Shown piece by piece: positions 16,847-25,408 of a stretch of 34,776 bases of DNA. Positions within the stretch are counted from its first letter, which is position 1, and each line of letters begins with the position of its first letter. The notes below the pieces were generated by a model, which saw only the letters and a program-made list of their open reading frames with translations, did not search any database and was not told where the DNA came from. Source of the stretch: Streptomyces monashensis (lineage in GTDB: Bacteria > Actinomycetota > Actinomycetes > Streptomycetales > Streptomycetaceae); NCBI RefSeq assembly GCF_001866665.1, contig NZ_MLYO01000038.1, forward strand, positions 1 through 34,776, given 5' to 3'. The translations under genes and the position numbers were made by a program.

Positions 16847-19552
16847 TCACGGAGTTGATTGCGCCCAGGTGCTGATGGACCGCTGTGGCGGCCGGCCCTC
16901 GGCAGCCGGAGCGGGATCGGTCCGCAGGGCGGAGAGCCGGGCGGCGGCGTCCGTGGCTGTGGGTGAGCCGAGTCGGCGGTAGAGGGCTACGGCGTCCTCC
17001 AGGCCGATCAGGGCGGCGGCGTGGTCGCCGAGAGCGAGGGCGCAGCGGGCGGCGCCTTCCAGGGCGCGCGCCTCGTCCAGTGGGCTGCGGGTGTCGCGGG
17101 CGATTGCCAGTGCCTGCTGGTGGAGCGTCAGCGCCGAACGCGGGTCCGCCGTCCGCTCGGTCAGGGCTGCGAGGTCGAGCAGGGCGCTGGTCTCGCCGGG
17201 ACGGCTGCCGATCTCCTGGTAGAGCGTGAGCGCCTGCTGGTAGAGGGCGAGGGCGTCGCGGCCCTCCCCCAGTGCGTCGCGGGCCCGGCCCAGGCCGAGC
17301 AGCGAGTCGGCCTCTCCGTGGCGGCTGCCCGCCTCTCGGCAGGCGTCCAGGGAGCGCTGGTGCAGCTCGGCCGCGGCGCGGTGGTCGCCGACGGCGTGCC
17401 GGATTCGGCCCAGCCCGCGCAGGGTGTTGGCCACGCCCTGCACGCTGTTGAGGTCCTCGTAGATCGTCAGCGCCTCCTGGTAGAACTCCCCCGCGCTGTT
17501 CCGGTCGCCCATCTCGTCCAGGATGTAGGCCAGATCGTGCAGGGCGGCGGCCTCGCCTCGGCGGTCTCCCATGGTCCGGTAGAGCGTGAGCACCTGCGAG
17601 GTCAGCTCGACCGCGGCCGGGGAGTCGCCCGAGGAATGCCGGGCTCGCCCCAGGTCGCACAGCGCGCGGGCCTCGCCAAGCTGGTCACCGAGGGCTCGGA
17701 AGGCTGCCAGGGCCTGTTCGTGCAGCCAGGAGGCCTCCTGGATCTCTCCGGTCAGCAGCCGGATGCGGCCGAGCTCGTGGAGGTCGTTGGCCTCGCCGTG
17801 CCGGTCGCCCAGTTCCTGATGGATCGTGAGGGCTCTCTCGTACAGCTCTGCGGCGGCCCGGTAGTCGCCGGTGGCGTGCCGGGCTCGGCCCAGGTCGCAC
17901 AGGGCGTCCGCCTCGCCGCGGCGGTCGCCGGCGGTTGCCGCCGCGGTCACTGCGGACTGGTGCAGCGCAGCGGCCTGGCTCCAGCGCCCCTCCATCAGGA
18001 GGAAGGCCGCCAGGTCGGCGGAGAGCGACACAGTGAACGCGGGAAGGGCCGAGAGGGCGGGGTGGCCGACGAGTGCGAGCATGTTCCGGTGCTCGGTGCG
18101 CATCCAGGTCAGAGCCTTGGTCCGGTCGGTCAGCGCGGGGAGGACGGCCGGTGCCGCCGGCTCGCGGTGTCGGCCGGGGCGGGTGCGGCGTGCCAGGTGT
18201 TCGTTGGCCCGCGCGGCGGCGTCCTGGTAGTACTCGGCCAGCCTGTGCAGCGGGGCGTTGCGGTCCGTCCCCCGGGTCTGGTCTGCGGCCATCGACCGGG
18301 CGTAGAGACCGACGAGGTCGTGGAAGAGGTAGCGCCCCGGGGTGCGCTGGACGAGCAGGTTGTGGTGGAGCAGGGATTCCAGCAGCCGCTCCGCTGTGTG
18401 AGGGTCGATGCCGGCCAGGGCGGCGACGGCGCAGATGTCGACGTCGTAGCCGGGGAAGAGGCCCAGCAGCCGCAGCAGGTCCTGTTCGTCGGGGGCGACG
18501 GAGGTGAAAGAGGTTGCGAAGACGGCCCTCAGGCTGCGGTCCTCGTCCGTCAGATGGGCCAGGCGCCGGCGCTCGTCGCGGAGCCTGTCCACCAGGTCCT
18601 GAAGGCCCAGGCCGCGGTCGTGGCGCAGCCGCGCAGCAGCGATGCGGATCGCCAGCGGCAGGTGGCCGCAGAGCCGGACGAGCTCGTCGGCCGCCGGATG
18701 ACCGGCGGGGACGCGACCGGGGCCCGCGCCTTCACGCAGCAGCGCCACCGCGTCAGTGTCCGGGAGAACGTCGACGGCGAGGCTGTGTGCATCGTCGAGG
18801 CCGGTCAGCCGCTTGCGGCTGGTGATCAGGACCAGGCAGCCGGACGTGCCCGGCAGAAGCGGCCGCACCTGCGCGCTGCTGGCAGCGTTGTCGAGGACGA
18901 TCAGGGTACGCGTGTCGGCGAGCCGTTCCCGGTATAGGGCGGCTCGGGTGCTCAGTTCATCTGGTATCTGCTGCGGCGGCACACCCAGCGAACGCAGCAG
19001 CCAGTCCAGGGCGTCGGCAGAGGGGACCGGGGCGATCCCGGCCGTGTGGCCATGGAGGTCCACGAAGAGCTGCCCGTCGGGGAAGTGCGCACGCACCCGG
19101 TGCCCGGCACGAATGGCCAGTGCGGACTTGCCCACGCCACCCATGCCGTCGATCGCCGAGATCACCACCATCCCGGAAGCACTGCCCGCAGGCGCCGACC
19201 TGGACAGCGCCAGCAACTGGTCGAGCTCCCGGGCCCGGCCAGTGAACAGTCGGGTGTCGTAAGGAAGCTGGCAGGGCGCACCCGGGCGTGGGCGCCCCGT
19301 TTCGGGGGCGGCGGAGCGGGCCGGAGCGGGGATGGAGCGCGCCGCCGCGAGGAGCTGTTCGCGGCGGCGCGGGTCGAGCGCGAGGGCCTCGGCGAGCCGG
19401 CTCACCGAGGAGAGCCGCGGCTGTCGCCGCCCCGCCTCCAACACGCTGATCGAGTGGGCCGACACCCCTGACCGGTCGGCCAGTTCCTCCTGCGTCCAGC
19501 CGGCCAAGAGCCGACAGTCACGCAGAAGCTCCCCGAAGGCGCTACCGCCCAC
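16847..19552 (-). CDS. STAND regulator: XRE HTH + NB-ARC + TPR repeats
   Basis: A 901-residue protein. Residues 5-60 are an XRE-type helix-turn-helix (LLRDCRLLAGWTQEELADRS, SAHSISVLEAGRRQPR). Residues 100-420 form an NB-ARC NTPase: Walker A GMGGVGKS at 136-143, Walker B LIVLDN at 217-222, sensor TSRKRL near 244-249, a HLPLA motif at 297-301 and an MHD-like FHDLVG near 410. Residues 520-890 hold about nine 40-residue tetratricopeptide repeats of the pattern GDRxGEAxALxxLGRxR. STAND proteins switch from ADP to ATP and oligomerise when the repeats sense a ligand; the HTH implies transcriptional output. Related architectures occur in Streptomyces regulators and in phage-defence sensors, and sequence alone does not decide. 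GTG 19552 follows AGGGGGGAAA. No damage seen. Confidence 0.88.
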   Translation of the reverse strand: MGGSAFGELLRDCRLLAGWTQEELADRSGVSAHSISVLEAGRRQPRLSSVSRLAEALALDPRRREQLLAAARSIPAPARSAAPETGRPRPGAPCQLPYDTRLFTGRARELDQLLALSRSAPAGSASGMVVISAIDGMGGVGKSALAIRAGHRVRAHFPDGQLFVDLHGHTAGIAPVPSADALDWLLRSLGVPPQQIPDELSTRAALYRERLADTRTLIVLDNAASSAQVRPLLPGTSGCLVLITSRKRLTGLDDAHSLAVDVLPDTDAVALLREGAGPGRVPAGHPAADELVRLCGHLPLAIRIAAARLRHDRGLGLQDLVDRLRDERRRLAHLTDEDRSLRAVFATSFTSVAPDEQDLLRLLGLFPGYDVDICAVAALAGIDPHTAERLLESLLHHNLLVQRTPGRYLFHDLVGLYARSMAADQTRGTDRNAPLHRLAEYYQDAAARANEHLARRTRPGRHREPAAPAVLPALTDRTKALTWMRTEHRNMLALVGHPALSALPAFTVSLSADLAAFLLMEGRWSQAAALHQSAVTAAATAGDRRGEADALCDLGRARHATGDYRAAAELYERALTIHQELGDRHGEANDLHELGRIRLLTGEIQEASWLHEQALAAFRALGDQLGEARALCDLGRARHSSGDSPAAVELTSQVLTLYRTMGDRRGEAAALHDLAYILDEMGDRNSAGEFYQEALTIYEDLNSVQGVANTLRGLGRIRHAVGDHRAAAELHQRSLDACREAGSRHGEADSLLGLGRARDALGEGRDALALYQQALTLYQEIGSRPGETSALLDLAALTERTADPRSALTLHQQALAIARDTRSPLDEARALEGAARCALALGDHAAALIGLEDAVALYRRLGSPTATDAAARLSALRTDPAPAAEGRPPQRSISTWAQSTP

Positions 19553-19965
19553 TTTCCCCCCTGAAAACGGTCAGCCGCCGAAACGGCACAGGCCAGCCAG
19601 ACCATTCTCGGTCAGCGAGCTGCACGCGTTCAACTGCCCTTCCGGCCTGCAGGCAGGGCAGGCGACGAGATCACCTTCCTGCGCGTCTCCCCCGTGAAGG
19701 TGACCGGCATCGACGCCTCCCGGGCGATGCATGGCTGGGGCCGGCGGTGAGCGTGTCCGCCTTCACGGTCCGCTGCTGACGCTTTTCAGCTTCGACGGCG
19801 ACGAAGACGGCGTGGTGTCTCACCTGCCGGTAGGCGTCGCGGTACCGGTGGCGTCGGGGATCAGATTGGCGGGGCAGGGCGTGGGCAGCGGCTCCATGAT
19901 GCGCATCGTGCCAGGGCGAATCGGCGGGCGCGGCCAAGGGGAGGGGCGGGGCGGCCACCGCCCGC

Positions 19966-20407
19966 TCACCGCTCCGTCGGCGGGTCCGGCTCGGCCCGGA
20001 TGGCGGCGGCCTGCAGGTCGCTGGGAGCCATGGGCGGCAGCTTTCGTGTCAGGGAGCGGTTCAACTCGACTCCCAACAGCTCGTGACCGCCGGTCACCGA
20101 GTGGCTCGGTTCCGCTGGTCCGGGTTGCGGCTGGTGCGCGGCACGCGCAGGTGTCGCTGCAGGTGCACGGTCCGTGTCACTGGCGCCGGTTGAGCCAGGC
20201 ACTGAACAGGGTGGTGATGGCCACGGCCACGCCCGCCAGCACGGCCGTGTTCAGGTGCCCGACCACCACGAGCACGGTGAAGGACCTCCGCTGCCCCTGG
20301 GAACGGCCCGCCGAGCCGCGCCGCCTCACCCCCGCCCGGGTTCGCCGGGGGTTCCGCCACCTCCGCGCGAGGACCGCCCGTCCCGCCGACGTGCCCAGAC
20401 CCTCCAA
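19966..20407 (-). other. Possible small membrane-anchored protein, two overlapping frames
   Basis: On the minus strand, frame 20177-20407 ends in TVLVVVGHLNTAVLAGVAV followed by AITTLFSAWLNRRQ, a convincing membrane helix. A second frame starting at GTG 20202 overlaps it and reads SVTGGHELLGVELNRSLTRK and MAPSDLQAAAIRAEPDPP. They may be one frameshifted gene or two short ones. No clear ribosome site precedes either. The rest of the 1-kb gap 19553-20555 holds only short frames, among them a plus-strand tail EITFLRVSPVKVTGIDASRA at about 19,670-19,750. Confidence 0.3.
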
Positions 20408-20779
20408 GCCCGGGCCCGGACGCCCACCCGTCTCGAAGAACCGCAGGTCAACCCCACGTCACGAGCCTGGGGAGACCGTGACACGAATCGAAACCCTCAC
20501 CGAACATGTCCGCCTGAAGCAGCGAGGAGGTTAATGATCAGGCTTACCGAAAGCGTCAACAATGTCCGGCCCCGCAACAGCTAGCCGTCCCGACGACGAT
20601 GCGGAAGTTGATCGGTCTGATGGCCCGCCAGGCCGGGTCCGGTGATGCCGAGAAGGGAGAGGTCTGCCACCGCACGTGGTTCGCGGAGTGAGCGCGCGAT
20701 ACGTGGGGCTTGACCGTCCCGGAACTCGGCATGCGGCAGGTCTCCCAGCCGCCGGCGCCGGTGCACGAGCGGCTCGGCC

Positions 20780-21157
20780 TTGACATCTGACGTCCGGGGA
20801 GCGCCGGAAGGACTTTCTCCGCGATCAGTATCAGGGCCTGGTCGGTGGGCAGGGCCCGGACTTCGACCACACAGCGAGGTGGTATATCCCGCCCCGGTCT
20901 CCCTTGCCCTGCGCCATGTACAGGATCCGGGCCATCGGTCCGTTCCCGTCCGCACTGCCGCCATTGGCGGAATTCATGGAGAACCGCATGGTGTTGGACG
21001 AGCCGAACACTGCTGGCCGCCCCAGCACGGTGAACGTCTCGGCGGGCTTCTGGTTCGCGAGGATCGCCATCCCGCCCGCCCACTCCTCCACCGACACCTT
21101 GTAACCAGCTGGCATCTGCACGCTGTACGTGTCGAAGTCGACCTGTGCTTCCGGCGC
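20780..21157 (-). pseudogene. Frameshifted hypothetical protein, 5' and 3' incomplete
   Basis: The minus-strand frame reads PEAQVDFDTYSVQMPAGYKV, EEWAGGMAILANQKPAETF and GSSNTMRFSMNSANGG, and reaches GIYHLAVWSK before it goes out of frame. The neighbouring frame continues with VRALPTDQALILIAEKVLPA. Joined, they form a coherent protein of at least 110 residues that resembles a small extracellular or lipoprotein domain. An upstream TAA in frame and no start codon with a ribosome site indicate loss of the N-terminus. The family is not recognised. Confidence 0.45.
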
Positions 21158-21406
21158 GGGGCCTTGCCGACCATCGTGTTACTGCCGGGCGGTCGGACGA
21201 CAGGGCAGCCACGGCCGACACGCTGACTTCAAGGAACCTACCGGCCGGGACACGCCTCTGTTGAGTCAGACCGCGGACGGACACCGCACTGGCGACGTGG
21301 TGGCGCTTCGAACTTGACCGTGGCCTCACGGTCTTCATCGATGGGCGACGGCTGAAACCTCGTGCGATGCCACGCAGAGGCCGCTGGTGAGACGCTGCTG
21401 TTCGCG

Positions 21407-22006
21407 TCAGAGTGTGTCCGGCGGAGGTTGAGGCAGTGGGTGGGCTCCTTCGGGGCGCAGGCCGTCGAAGATGATCGCGAGGTATCGCTGCCACAGGTCT
21501 GGCGAGGCGTCCGGGACGGAGCCGGTCACGTAGTTCGGCGCGCACATCAGCAGGATGACGTCGGTGCCGGTGACATCGGGCCGGATGGCGCCGTCTGCGC
21601 GGGCCCGGTCGACCAGGGTGTCGATGGTCTGGAACATGGCCGTGCGCGCGTTACCGACTTCGGGGCGGGTGTCGCCGGCCTCTTGCAGGAACGACAGGTC
21701 GCGTTGTTGTCGCTGGTGTGCGGCGGTGGCGAGGAACTCCAGCAACGCGGCGCCGGAGTCGTCGGAGTCCAGCAGGCGTTCACCGATGGCGGTGAGGGCT
21801 TGGATGCGGTCCAGCACGATGGCGGCGATCAGGTCGTCTTTGGTTGGGAAGTGGCGGAAGACGGTGCCTTTCCCGATCCCGGCCCGGCGGGCGATATCAG
21901 CGACCGAGGCCTCCAGTCCGTGCTCGGCGAACTCGTCGGCCGCCGCCGCCAGCAGCAGTGCGCGGTTGCGGGCGGCGTCGGCGCGTAGCGGGCGGGACGT
22001 GGTCAC
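21407..22006 (-). CDS. TetR/AcrR family transcriptional repressor
   Basis: A 199-residue regulator. The N-terminal helix-turn-helix (residues about 34-53, SVADIARRAGIGKGTVFRHF) followed by PTKDDLIAAI is the TetR signature; the C-terminal helical domain (DTRPEVGNARTAMFQTIDTL and onward) binds an unknown ligand. It is transcribed divergently from an MDR oxidoreductase gene with 94 bases between the starts, so it most likely represses that gene and itself. GTG 22006 is the start. No ribosome site is seen, and a TAGGCT hexamer lies six bases before it, consistent with a leaderless transcript. Intact and of normal length. Confidence 0.9.
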   Translation of the reverse strand: MTTSRPLRADAARNRALLLAAAADEFAEHGLEASVADIARRAGIGKGTVFRHFPTKDDLIAAIVLDRIQALTAIGERLLDSDDSGAALLEFLATAAHQRQQRDLSFLQEAGDTRPEVGNARTAMFQTIDTLVDRARADGAIRPDVTGTDVILLMCAPNYVTGSVPDASPDLWQRYLAIIFDGLRPEGAHPLPQPPPDTL

Positions 22007-22023
22007 GGTCGTAGCCTAACAAG

Positions 22024-22040
22024 TTGACCGCCAGGTCCGG
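22024..22040. promoter_or_regulatory. Operator-like site 1 (TetR candidate)
   Basis: TTGACCGCCAGGTCCGG contains the inverted halves GACC/GGTC around four bases. The same motif recurs 46 bases downstream in the short gap between the divergent tetR and oxidoreductase genes. It overlaps a possible -35 (TTGACC, 22024-22029) placed 17 bases before TAGCGT (22047-22052), so a bound repressor would block RNA polymerase. Confidence 0.55.
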
Positions 22041-22069
22041 TTATCGTAGCGTCTTCCGCCGGACAGAAT

Positions 22070-22086
22070 ATGACCGCCTGGTCCGC
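22070..22086. promoter_or_regulatory. Operator-like site 2 (TetR candidate)
   Basis: ATGACCGCCTGGTCCGC repeats site 1 at 14 of 17 positions and has the same GACC-N4-GGTC symmetry. It lies just before the oxidoreductase ribosome site GGAGGGG. Two copies in one divergent promoter region support a shared regulator. Confidence 0.55.
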
Positions 22087-22100
22087 TTTCTGGAGGGGCT

Positions 22101-23084
22101 TTGAACAAGCACCGATCGATGAAAGCCGTCGTCGCGACCGCCTACGGACCGCCGGAGCAGTACACGGTGGCCGAGGTCCCCGTTCCGCGACCCGGCCCAG
22201 GACAGATCCAGGTGCGGATCGCCGCCGCGGCGATCAATCCGGCCGACGTCCGACTGCCCAGCGGCGAGTTCGGCGACACCGTGCGGCTGGAGTTCCCGCA
22301 CATTCCCGGCAACGACTTCGCCGGAACCGTCACCGAAGTCGGCGGCGACGTCACCACCTACCGAGTCGGTGATGAGGTGTTCGGCCTGGCCGTGCCTCGG
22401 GCGTTGCGTGCGATGGCCGGCAAGCGCCCGTCGGTGGGCACCGGCACGCTGGCCGAGTACGCCGTCGTCGAGGCGGACACCCCGCTTGTCGCGCACCGCC
22501 CGGCCGAGTTGCCGGCCGAGGACGCGGCGGCGCTGGCCACCGCGGGCCTGACCGCGCGGGCGATCGCGACGACCGCGCATATCCAGCCGGGCGAGCACGT
22601 GTTGGTCGTCGGGGCGACCGGCGGCGTCGGCACCGCTTTGATTCCGCTGCTGGCCGCGGCGAAGACCCACGTGACCGCCACAGCAACCGACGCCGACGCC
22701 GACGTACTGCGCGAGCTCGGCGCAGCCGAGATCATCGGCTATCAGCCTGCGGACTACCCCGCCGGCATCGACGTCGCTGTCAACGTGGTCCTACCGGGCG
22801 ACCGCCTGACCGGCCTGGCCGCGACGCTGCGTCCCGGCGGCCGCCTGCTCACTGTCACCCCTCCGGTGCCGACGCCGGAGCTGATCGGCCGTGACGATGT
22901 CGAAATGCACTTTGTCCTCGACATGGACGGCGACCTCGGCGGCATGCGTGAAGTCGGCGACGCAGCCGTGCGTGGAGAACTGCGTGCCACGATCGGACAC
23001 CGATACCGGCTCGACCGCGGCCCGCAGGCATGCGCTGACTTCATCCGCGTGCACACCACGGGCAAGCTCGTCGTCACCAGGTAA
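22101..23084 (+). CDS. NADP-dependent MDR oxidoreductase (zinc-free quinone-reductase type)
   Basis: A 327-residue medium-chain dehydrogenase/reductase. It has an N-terminal GroES-like domain (PGPGQIQVRIAAAAINPADV, IPGNDFAGTV) and a Rossmann domain with the nucleotide motif GATGGVG at 171-177. The zinc ligands of alcohol dehydrogenases are not seen, so it is grouped with quinone oxidoreductases and alkenal reductases that use NADPH to reduce alpha,beta-unsaturated carbonyls or quinones. TTG 22101 is three bases after GGAGGGG and is the tracked start; ATG 22119 is the other candidate. It diverges from a tetR gene and is probably induced by an electrophile or quinone. Complete. Confidence 0.88.
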   Translation: MNKHRSMKAVVATAYGPPEQYTVAEVPVPRPGPGQIQVRIAAAAINPADVRLPSGEFGDTVRLEFPHIPGNDFAGTVTEVGGDVTTYRVGDEVFGLAVPRALRAMAGKRPSVGTGTLAEYAVVEADTPLVAHRPAELPAEDAAALATAGLTARAIATTAHIQPGEHVLVVGATGGVGTALIPLLAAAKTHVTATATDADADVLRELGAAEIIGYQPADYPAGIDVAVNVVLPGDRLTGLAATLRPGGRLLTVTPPVPTPELIGRDDVEMHFVLDMDGDLGGMREVGDAAVRGELRATIGHRYRLDRGPQACADFIRVHTTGKLVVTR

Positions 23085-23112
23085 CCGTGCATCCCGTCGG
23101 CCCGAAGGACGT

Positions 23113-23157
23113 CCCATCGGCGCCTCGCAGGCCACGAGCAGGCGAAGCCCCGATGGG
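23113..23157 (+). terminator. Hairpin downstream of the MDR oxidoreductase
   Basis: CCCATCGGCGCCTCGC (23113-23128) pairs with GCGAAGCCCCGATGGG (23142-23157) at 14 of 16 positions across a 13-base loop, starting 28 bases after the oxidoreductase stop. There is no T-run, as is common in high-GC actinomycetes. The rest of the gap to 23460 shows no gene. Confidence 0.55.
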
Positions 23158-23462
23158 CGAACCCACAAACGTCCTGCCAAAACCTACAGAGACCCAGGGC
23201 TTGAACCACCTTCGGCGCGGCACGTGAAGCCCTCCTGTTCAGAGCCAGGGAAGAGTGGGCCAACCGTCCGGGTCCAGTCCGGACGGCCATCTCTCCTCTA
23301 CATCGAGGGCAAGTCGGCGGGCGGACTCTCACCGCCGGAGCCACGGTGCGGCGGCGCGGGGCCGCGTGATCTGATCGGTGGGGCTCCTCCACTGTGAGCC
23401 GCCCGACGGACCACCCGATGTGCCCGGCACCCCGCCGCGGCCGCACACCCAAGGAACCGCGT

Positions 23463-23555
23463 ATGAGCGACCTTTCAGCCCGCACCGACCCCAGCACTGC
23501 CTCAGGCGCGCTGCGCAGCGTGTACCTGAGACTGGCCGTTGAGGAGCTGTACTGA
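23463..23555 (+). pseudogene. 5' fragment of a gene cut by an IS3 element
   Basis: ATG 23463 has a good AAGGAA ribosome site seven bases upstream and starts a 30-codon frame (MSDLSARTDPSTASGALRSV, ending VEELY). The frame ends where the IS3 left end (TGAGATTTGTGG) appears to begin, so this is probably the head of an interrupted gene. Too little remains to name it. A genuine small peptide cannot be excluded. Confidence 0.35.
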
Positions 23556-24000
23556 GATTTGTGGAGTCCCTGATGCCAGGGTTACGGTCCTGGCGAAGGA
23601 GAACCACCAGCACCATGACAGCATCCGTAAATACCCCGACGAGCTCCGCGAGCGTGCGATCCGTGAGGTCCGCGCGACAGGTCGGCCGATCGCCCACGTC
23701 GCGAAGGACCTGGGCATTCACAAGGAGGCCCTGCGTGGCTGGGTCCGCCAGGCCGAGGCCGACCGCGGCGAGCGCGACGACCGGCTGACCACCGCCGAGC
23801 AGGACGAGTTCAGTCAACTCCGCATAGAAATAGCGGAGTTGAGTCGGGCGAACGAGATCCTCAAAGCCGCTTCGGTGTATTTTGCCCAGGAGATCGACCG
23901 TCCCCGGACGAGGCCGAGCAGGAGGTCGACAGCTGCGCCTTCTACGTGCTCGTCGTCAAGGACGGCTCAGTACTCGGCAGGTTCAGCCTGTACGACTTGA
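23539..24000 (+). pseudogene. IS3-family transposase OrfA, truncated
   Basis: The frame contains the complete OrfA helix-turn-helix and leucine-zipper region: KYPDELRERAIREVRATGRP, HVAKDLGIHKEALRGWVRQA, and ELSRANEILKAASVYFAQEI. It ends with DRPRTRP around 23912, where the sequence passes directly into a GNAT gene on the same strand. The last 29 or so codons of the frame are therefore chance read-through. OrfB, which carries the DDE catalytic domain, is missing. The element probably begins near 23553; the translation start is unclear, with no ATG in frame near the homology. It cannot transpose unaided. Confidence 0.8.
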
Positions 24001-24262
24001 AGGACGGCTCTGCGAGACTGGACTACCGGATCGGGCAGCAGATCGCCGGCCGCGGCGTAGCAACCGCGACCGTCCAGGAACTTTGCCAGCTGGCGACGGC
24101 GCGGCACGGGCTGCCCACACTACGGGCGGCCACCTCCCACGACAACCCTGCGTCCCAGAAGGTGTTGACCAAGGCAGGGGGTTCGTCCTGGTTGGCCCGG
24201 CCGCCCCGGCCGATCTCGGTGGCAGGTCAGGCACCTGGTACCAGCGCGACCTTCAGCCGTAG
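23912..24262 (+). pseudogene. GNAT acetyltransferase, 5'-truncated and frameshifted
   Basis: From the IS3 junction a frame reads CAFYVLVVKDGSVLGRFSLY, then YRIGQQIAGRGVATATVQEL (acetyl-CoA-binding R/Q-x-x-G-x-G/A motif) and AATSHDNPASQKVLTKAG. The ending GFVLVGPAAPADLGG and SGTWYQRDL lies in the next frame because of an extra G in CAGGGGGTTC near 24176. The first third, including the N-terminal strands, was lost at the IS3 junction. It is a different GNAT from the intact one at 5.3 kb. Confidence 0.65.
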
Positions 24263-24635
24263 ACCGTGATCTTGCTGGTGGACCGACTGCTGCAAGGCTG
24301 CGGCCACCGCCTCTCTTCGATCGGCTGGCCGAAAACGGTAGCCAGCCGCGTCTCTTCCCGATCGTCGCCTCCAGGCGCTCGCGCTCGATGCGGTCGGCGT
24401 CCGGGTGCCGGTCCTCTCCCGGGAGTAGTGCGGCCTGTCGCTCGATCACCACGTCCCCGGCCTTGAGACCGACCGCCGCCAGCCCCCGGCCCCGCGAGAT
24501 CCTCTGTGGAACACCGGCTTCGTCCTGGGCGGCGCGCAGCGGCTGACCCGCAGGGCGGTGACGGTCGCCGACCATCACGCTGCGAAAGTAGTACTTCCAC
24601 CCGTCGCCGGAGCGGACATCCGCTTTGCTGATCAT
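24253..24635 (-). pseudogene. MobF (TrwC-type) relaxase N-terminal relic
   Basis: The minus strand starts MISKADVRSGDGWKYYFRSV, then RPAGQPLRAAQDEAGVP, RGLAAVGLKAGDVVIERQA and GEDRHPDADRIERERLEA. This matches the N-terminus of the TrwC/TraA-type relaxases of actinobacterial conjugative elements. Near 24370 the frame changes, and only EETRLATVFGQPIEE remains recognisable. The metal-binding His triad and helicase domain that should follow are absent. It overlaps the GNAT tail on the opposite strand by a few bases, so the two fragments were joined end to end. It indicates that a conjugative or integrative element was once nearby. Confidence 0.6.
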
Positions 24636-24829
24636 CGGGCTATGGAACCCCGTCTTTGACCTGCGTAAAAGCGTGATCCGGGGTGCTTCCCGCCGGGCGG
24701 GAGGCCATCACCGAGTCTTTGCCGCGGCTCCCGCCGGGCTGGCCGCCACGACAGCCGAGACGGTAAGCAGCCTCCCCGTGGACCCTCCCGCCCATGAGTC
24801 AGAGACCCGTTCGTGAAGGCCTCTGATCG

Positions 24830-25046
24830 CTGTGCCGCCGACCGCTCCGGGGCGGGTACGGCCGCACCCGCCCTTCGGGCCAGCAGAATCGCCCGGACCC
24901 GGTCTGGATCACGGAGTACCGATGCGCCGGCTGCAGGGCCGCCCGATGCGAGCAGTGGGCGGAGGCGATGCGCGCCCGCTACGAGATCTGCCTCTGGCCG
25001 TGCGAGTGCTGCGCCCGCGTGAGACCCGCCCGACCCGGAATCGCGG
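24830..25046 (+). other. Cysteine-rich open frame of unknown nature
   Basis: A plus-strand frame reads PDPVWITEYRCAGC, RCEQWAEAMRARYEIC and LWPCECCARV, placing seven Cys within about 35 residues, including CxxC and CECC. That spacing could bind zinc. The start is unclear and the frame runs into the antisense of the DUF1330 gene. It may be a remnant. The stretch 24,640-24,830 shows nothing recognisable. Confidence 0.3.
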
Positions 25047-25078
25047 TGAGCTTCAGTGAAGATCCGACTGGACCTCGG

Positions 25079-25375
25079 TCAGTCGTCGATGCCTTCAACG
25101 ATGCGGAAGTCGCGCTCGACGCCGTCGGAGAGGGCGACCAGCGCCTCCTGGTAGGCCGCACTCTCGTGCGCCGCGACGGCCTGCTCGAAGCTGTCGAACT
25201 CGATCAGGACAGTGCGCTCGGCGATTCCGGCGTCATGCGCCACGACCCGACCGCCACGGACGAGGACCCGACCGCCCCCGGCCTTGACGGCCGGACCGGC
25301 CAGCTTGTTGTAAGCAGCCAGCTTCTCAGGGTCTGAAATGGTGCGGTAGACGCTGACCCAGTAGCCCTTGGGCAT
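25079..25375 (-). CDS. DUF1330 family protein
   Basis: A 98-residue protein beginning MPKGYWVSVYRTISDPEKLA and containing GGRVLVRGG and RTVLIEFDSFEQAVAAHESAAYQ. This is the dimeric ferredoxin-like (alpha/beta-barrel) DUF1330 fold, related to YCII/ABM-type small enzymes. The biochemical role of the family is not established. ATG 25375 has GGAGG five to six bases upstream. The gene starts 33 bases after the MFS stop on the same strand and probably forms the third gene of a marR-MFS-DUF1330 operon, suggesting a role in handling the compound the transporter exports. Full length. Confidence 0.88.
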   Translation of the reverse strand: MPKGYWVSVYRTISDPEKLAAYNKLAGPAVKAGGGRVLVRGGRVVAHDAGIAERTVLIEFDSFEQAVAAHESAAYQEALVALSDGVERDFRIVEGIDD

Positions 25376-25408
25376 GGAACCTCCAGTGTTGGAATGAGTG
25401 CATCTGAC

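Noticed and set aside
17021..18937. Long plus-strand open frame (638 codons) opposite the STAND gene
   Set aside because: It is the antisense shadow of the HTH/NB-ARC/TPR gene: no ribosome site, repetitive Val/Gly/Gln composition that mirrors the TPR codons, and no motif.
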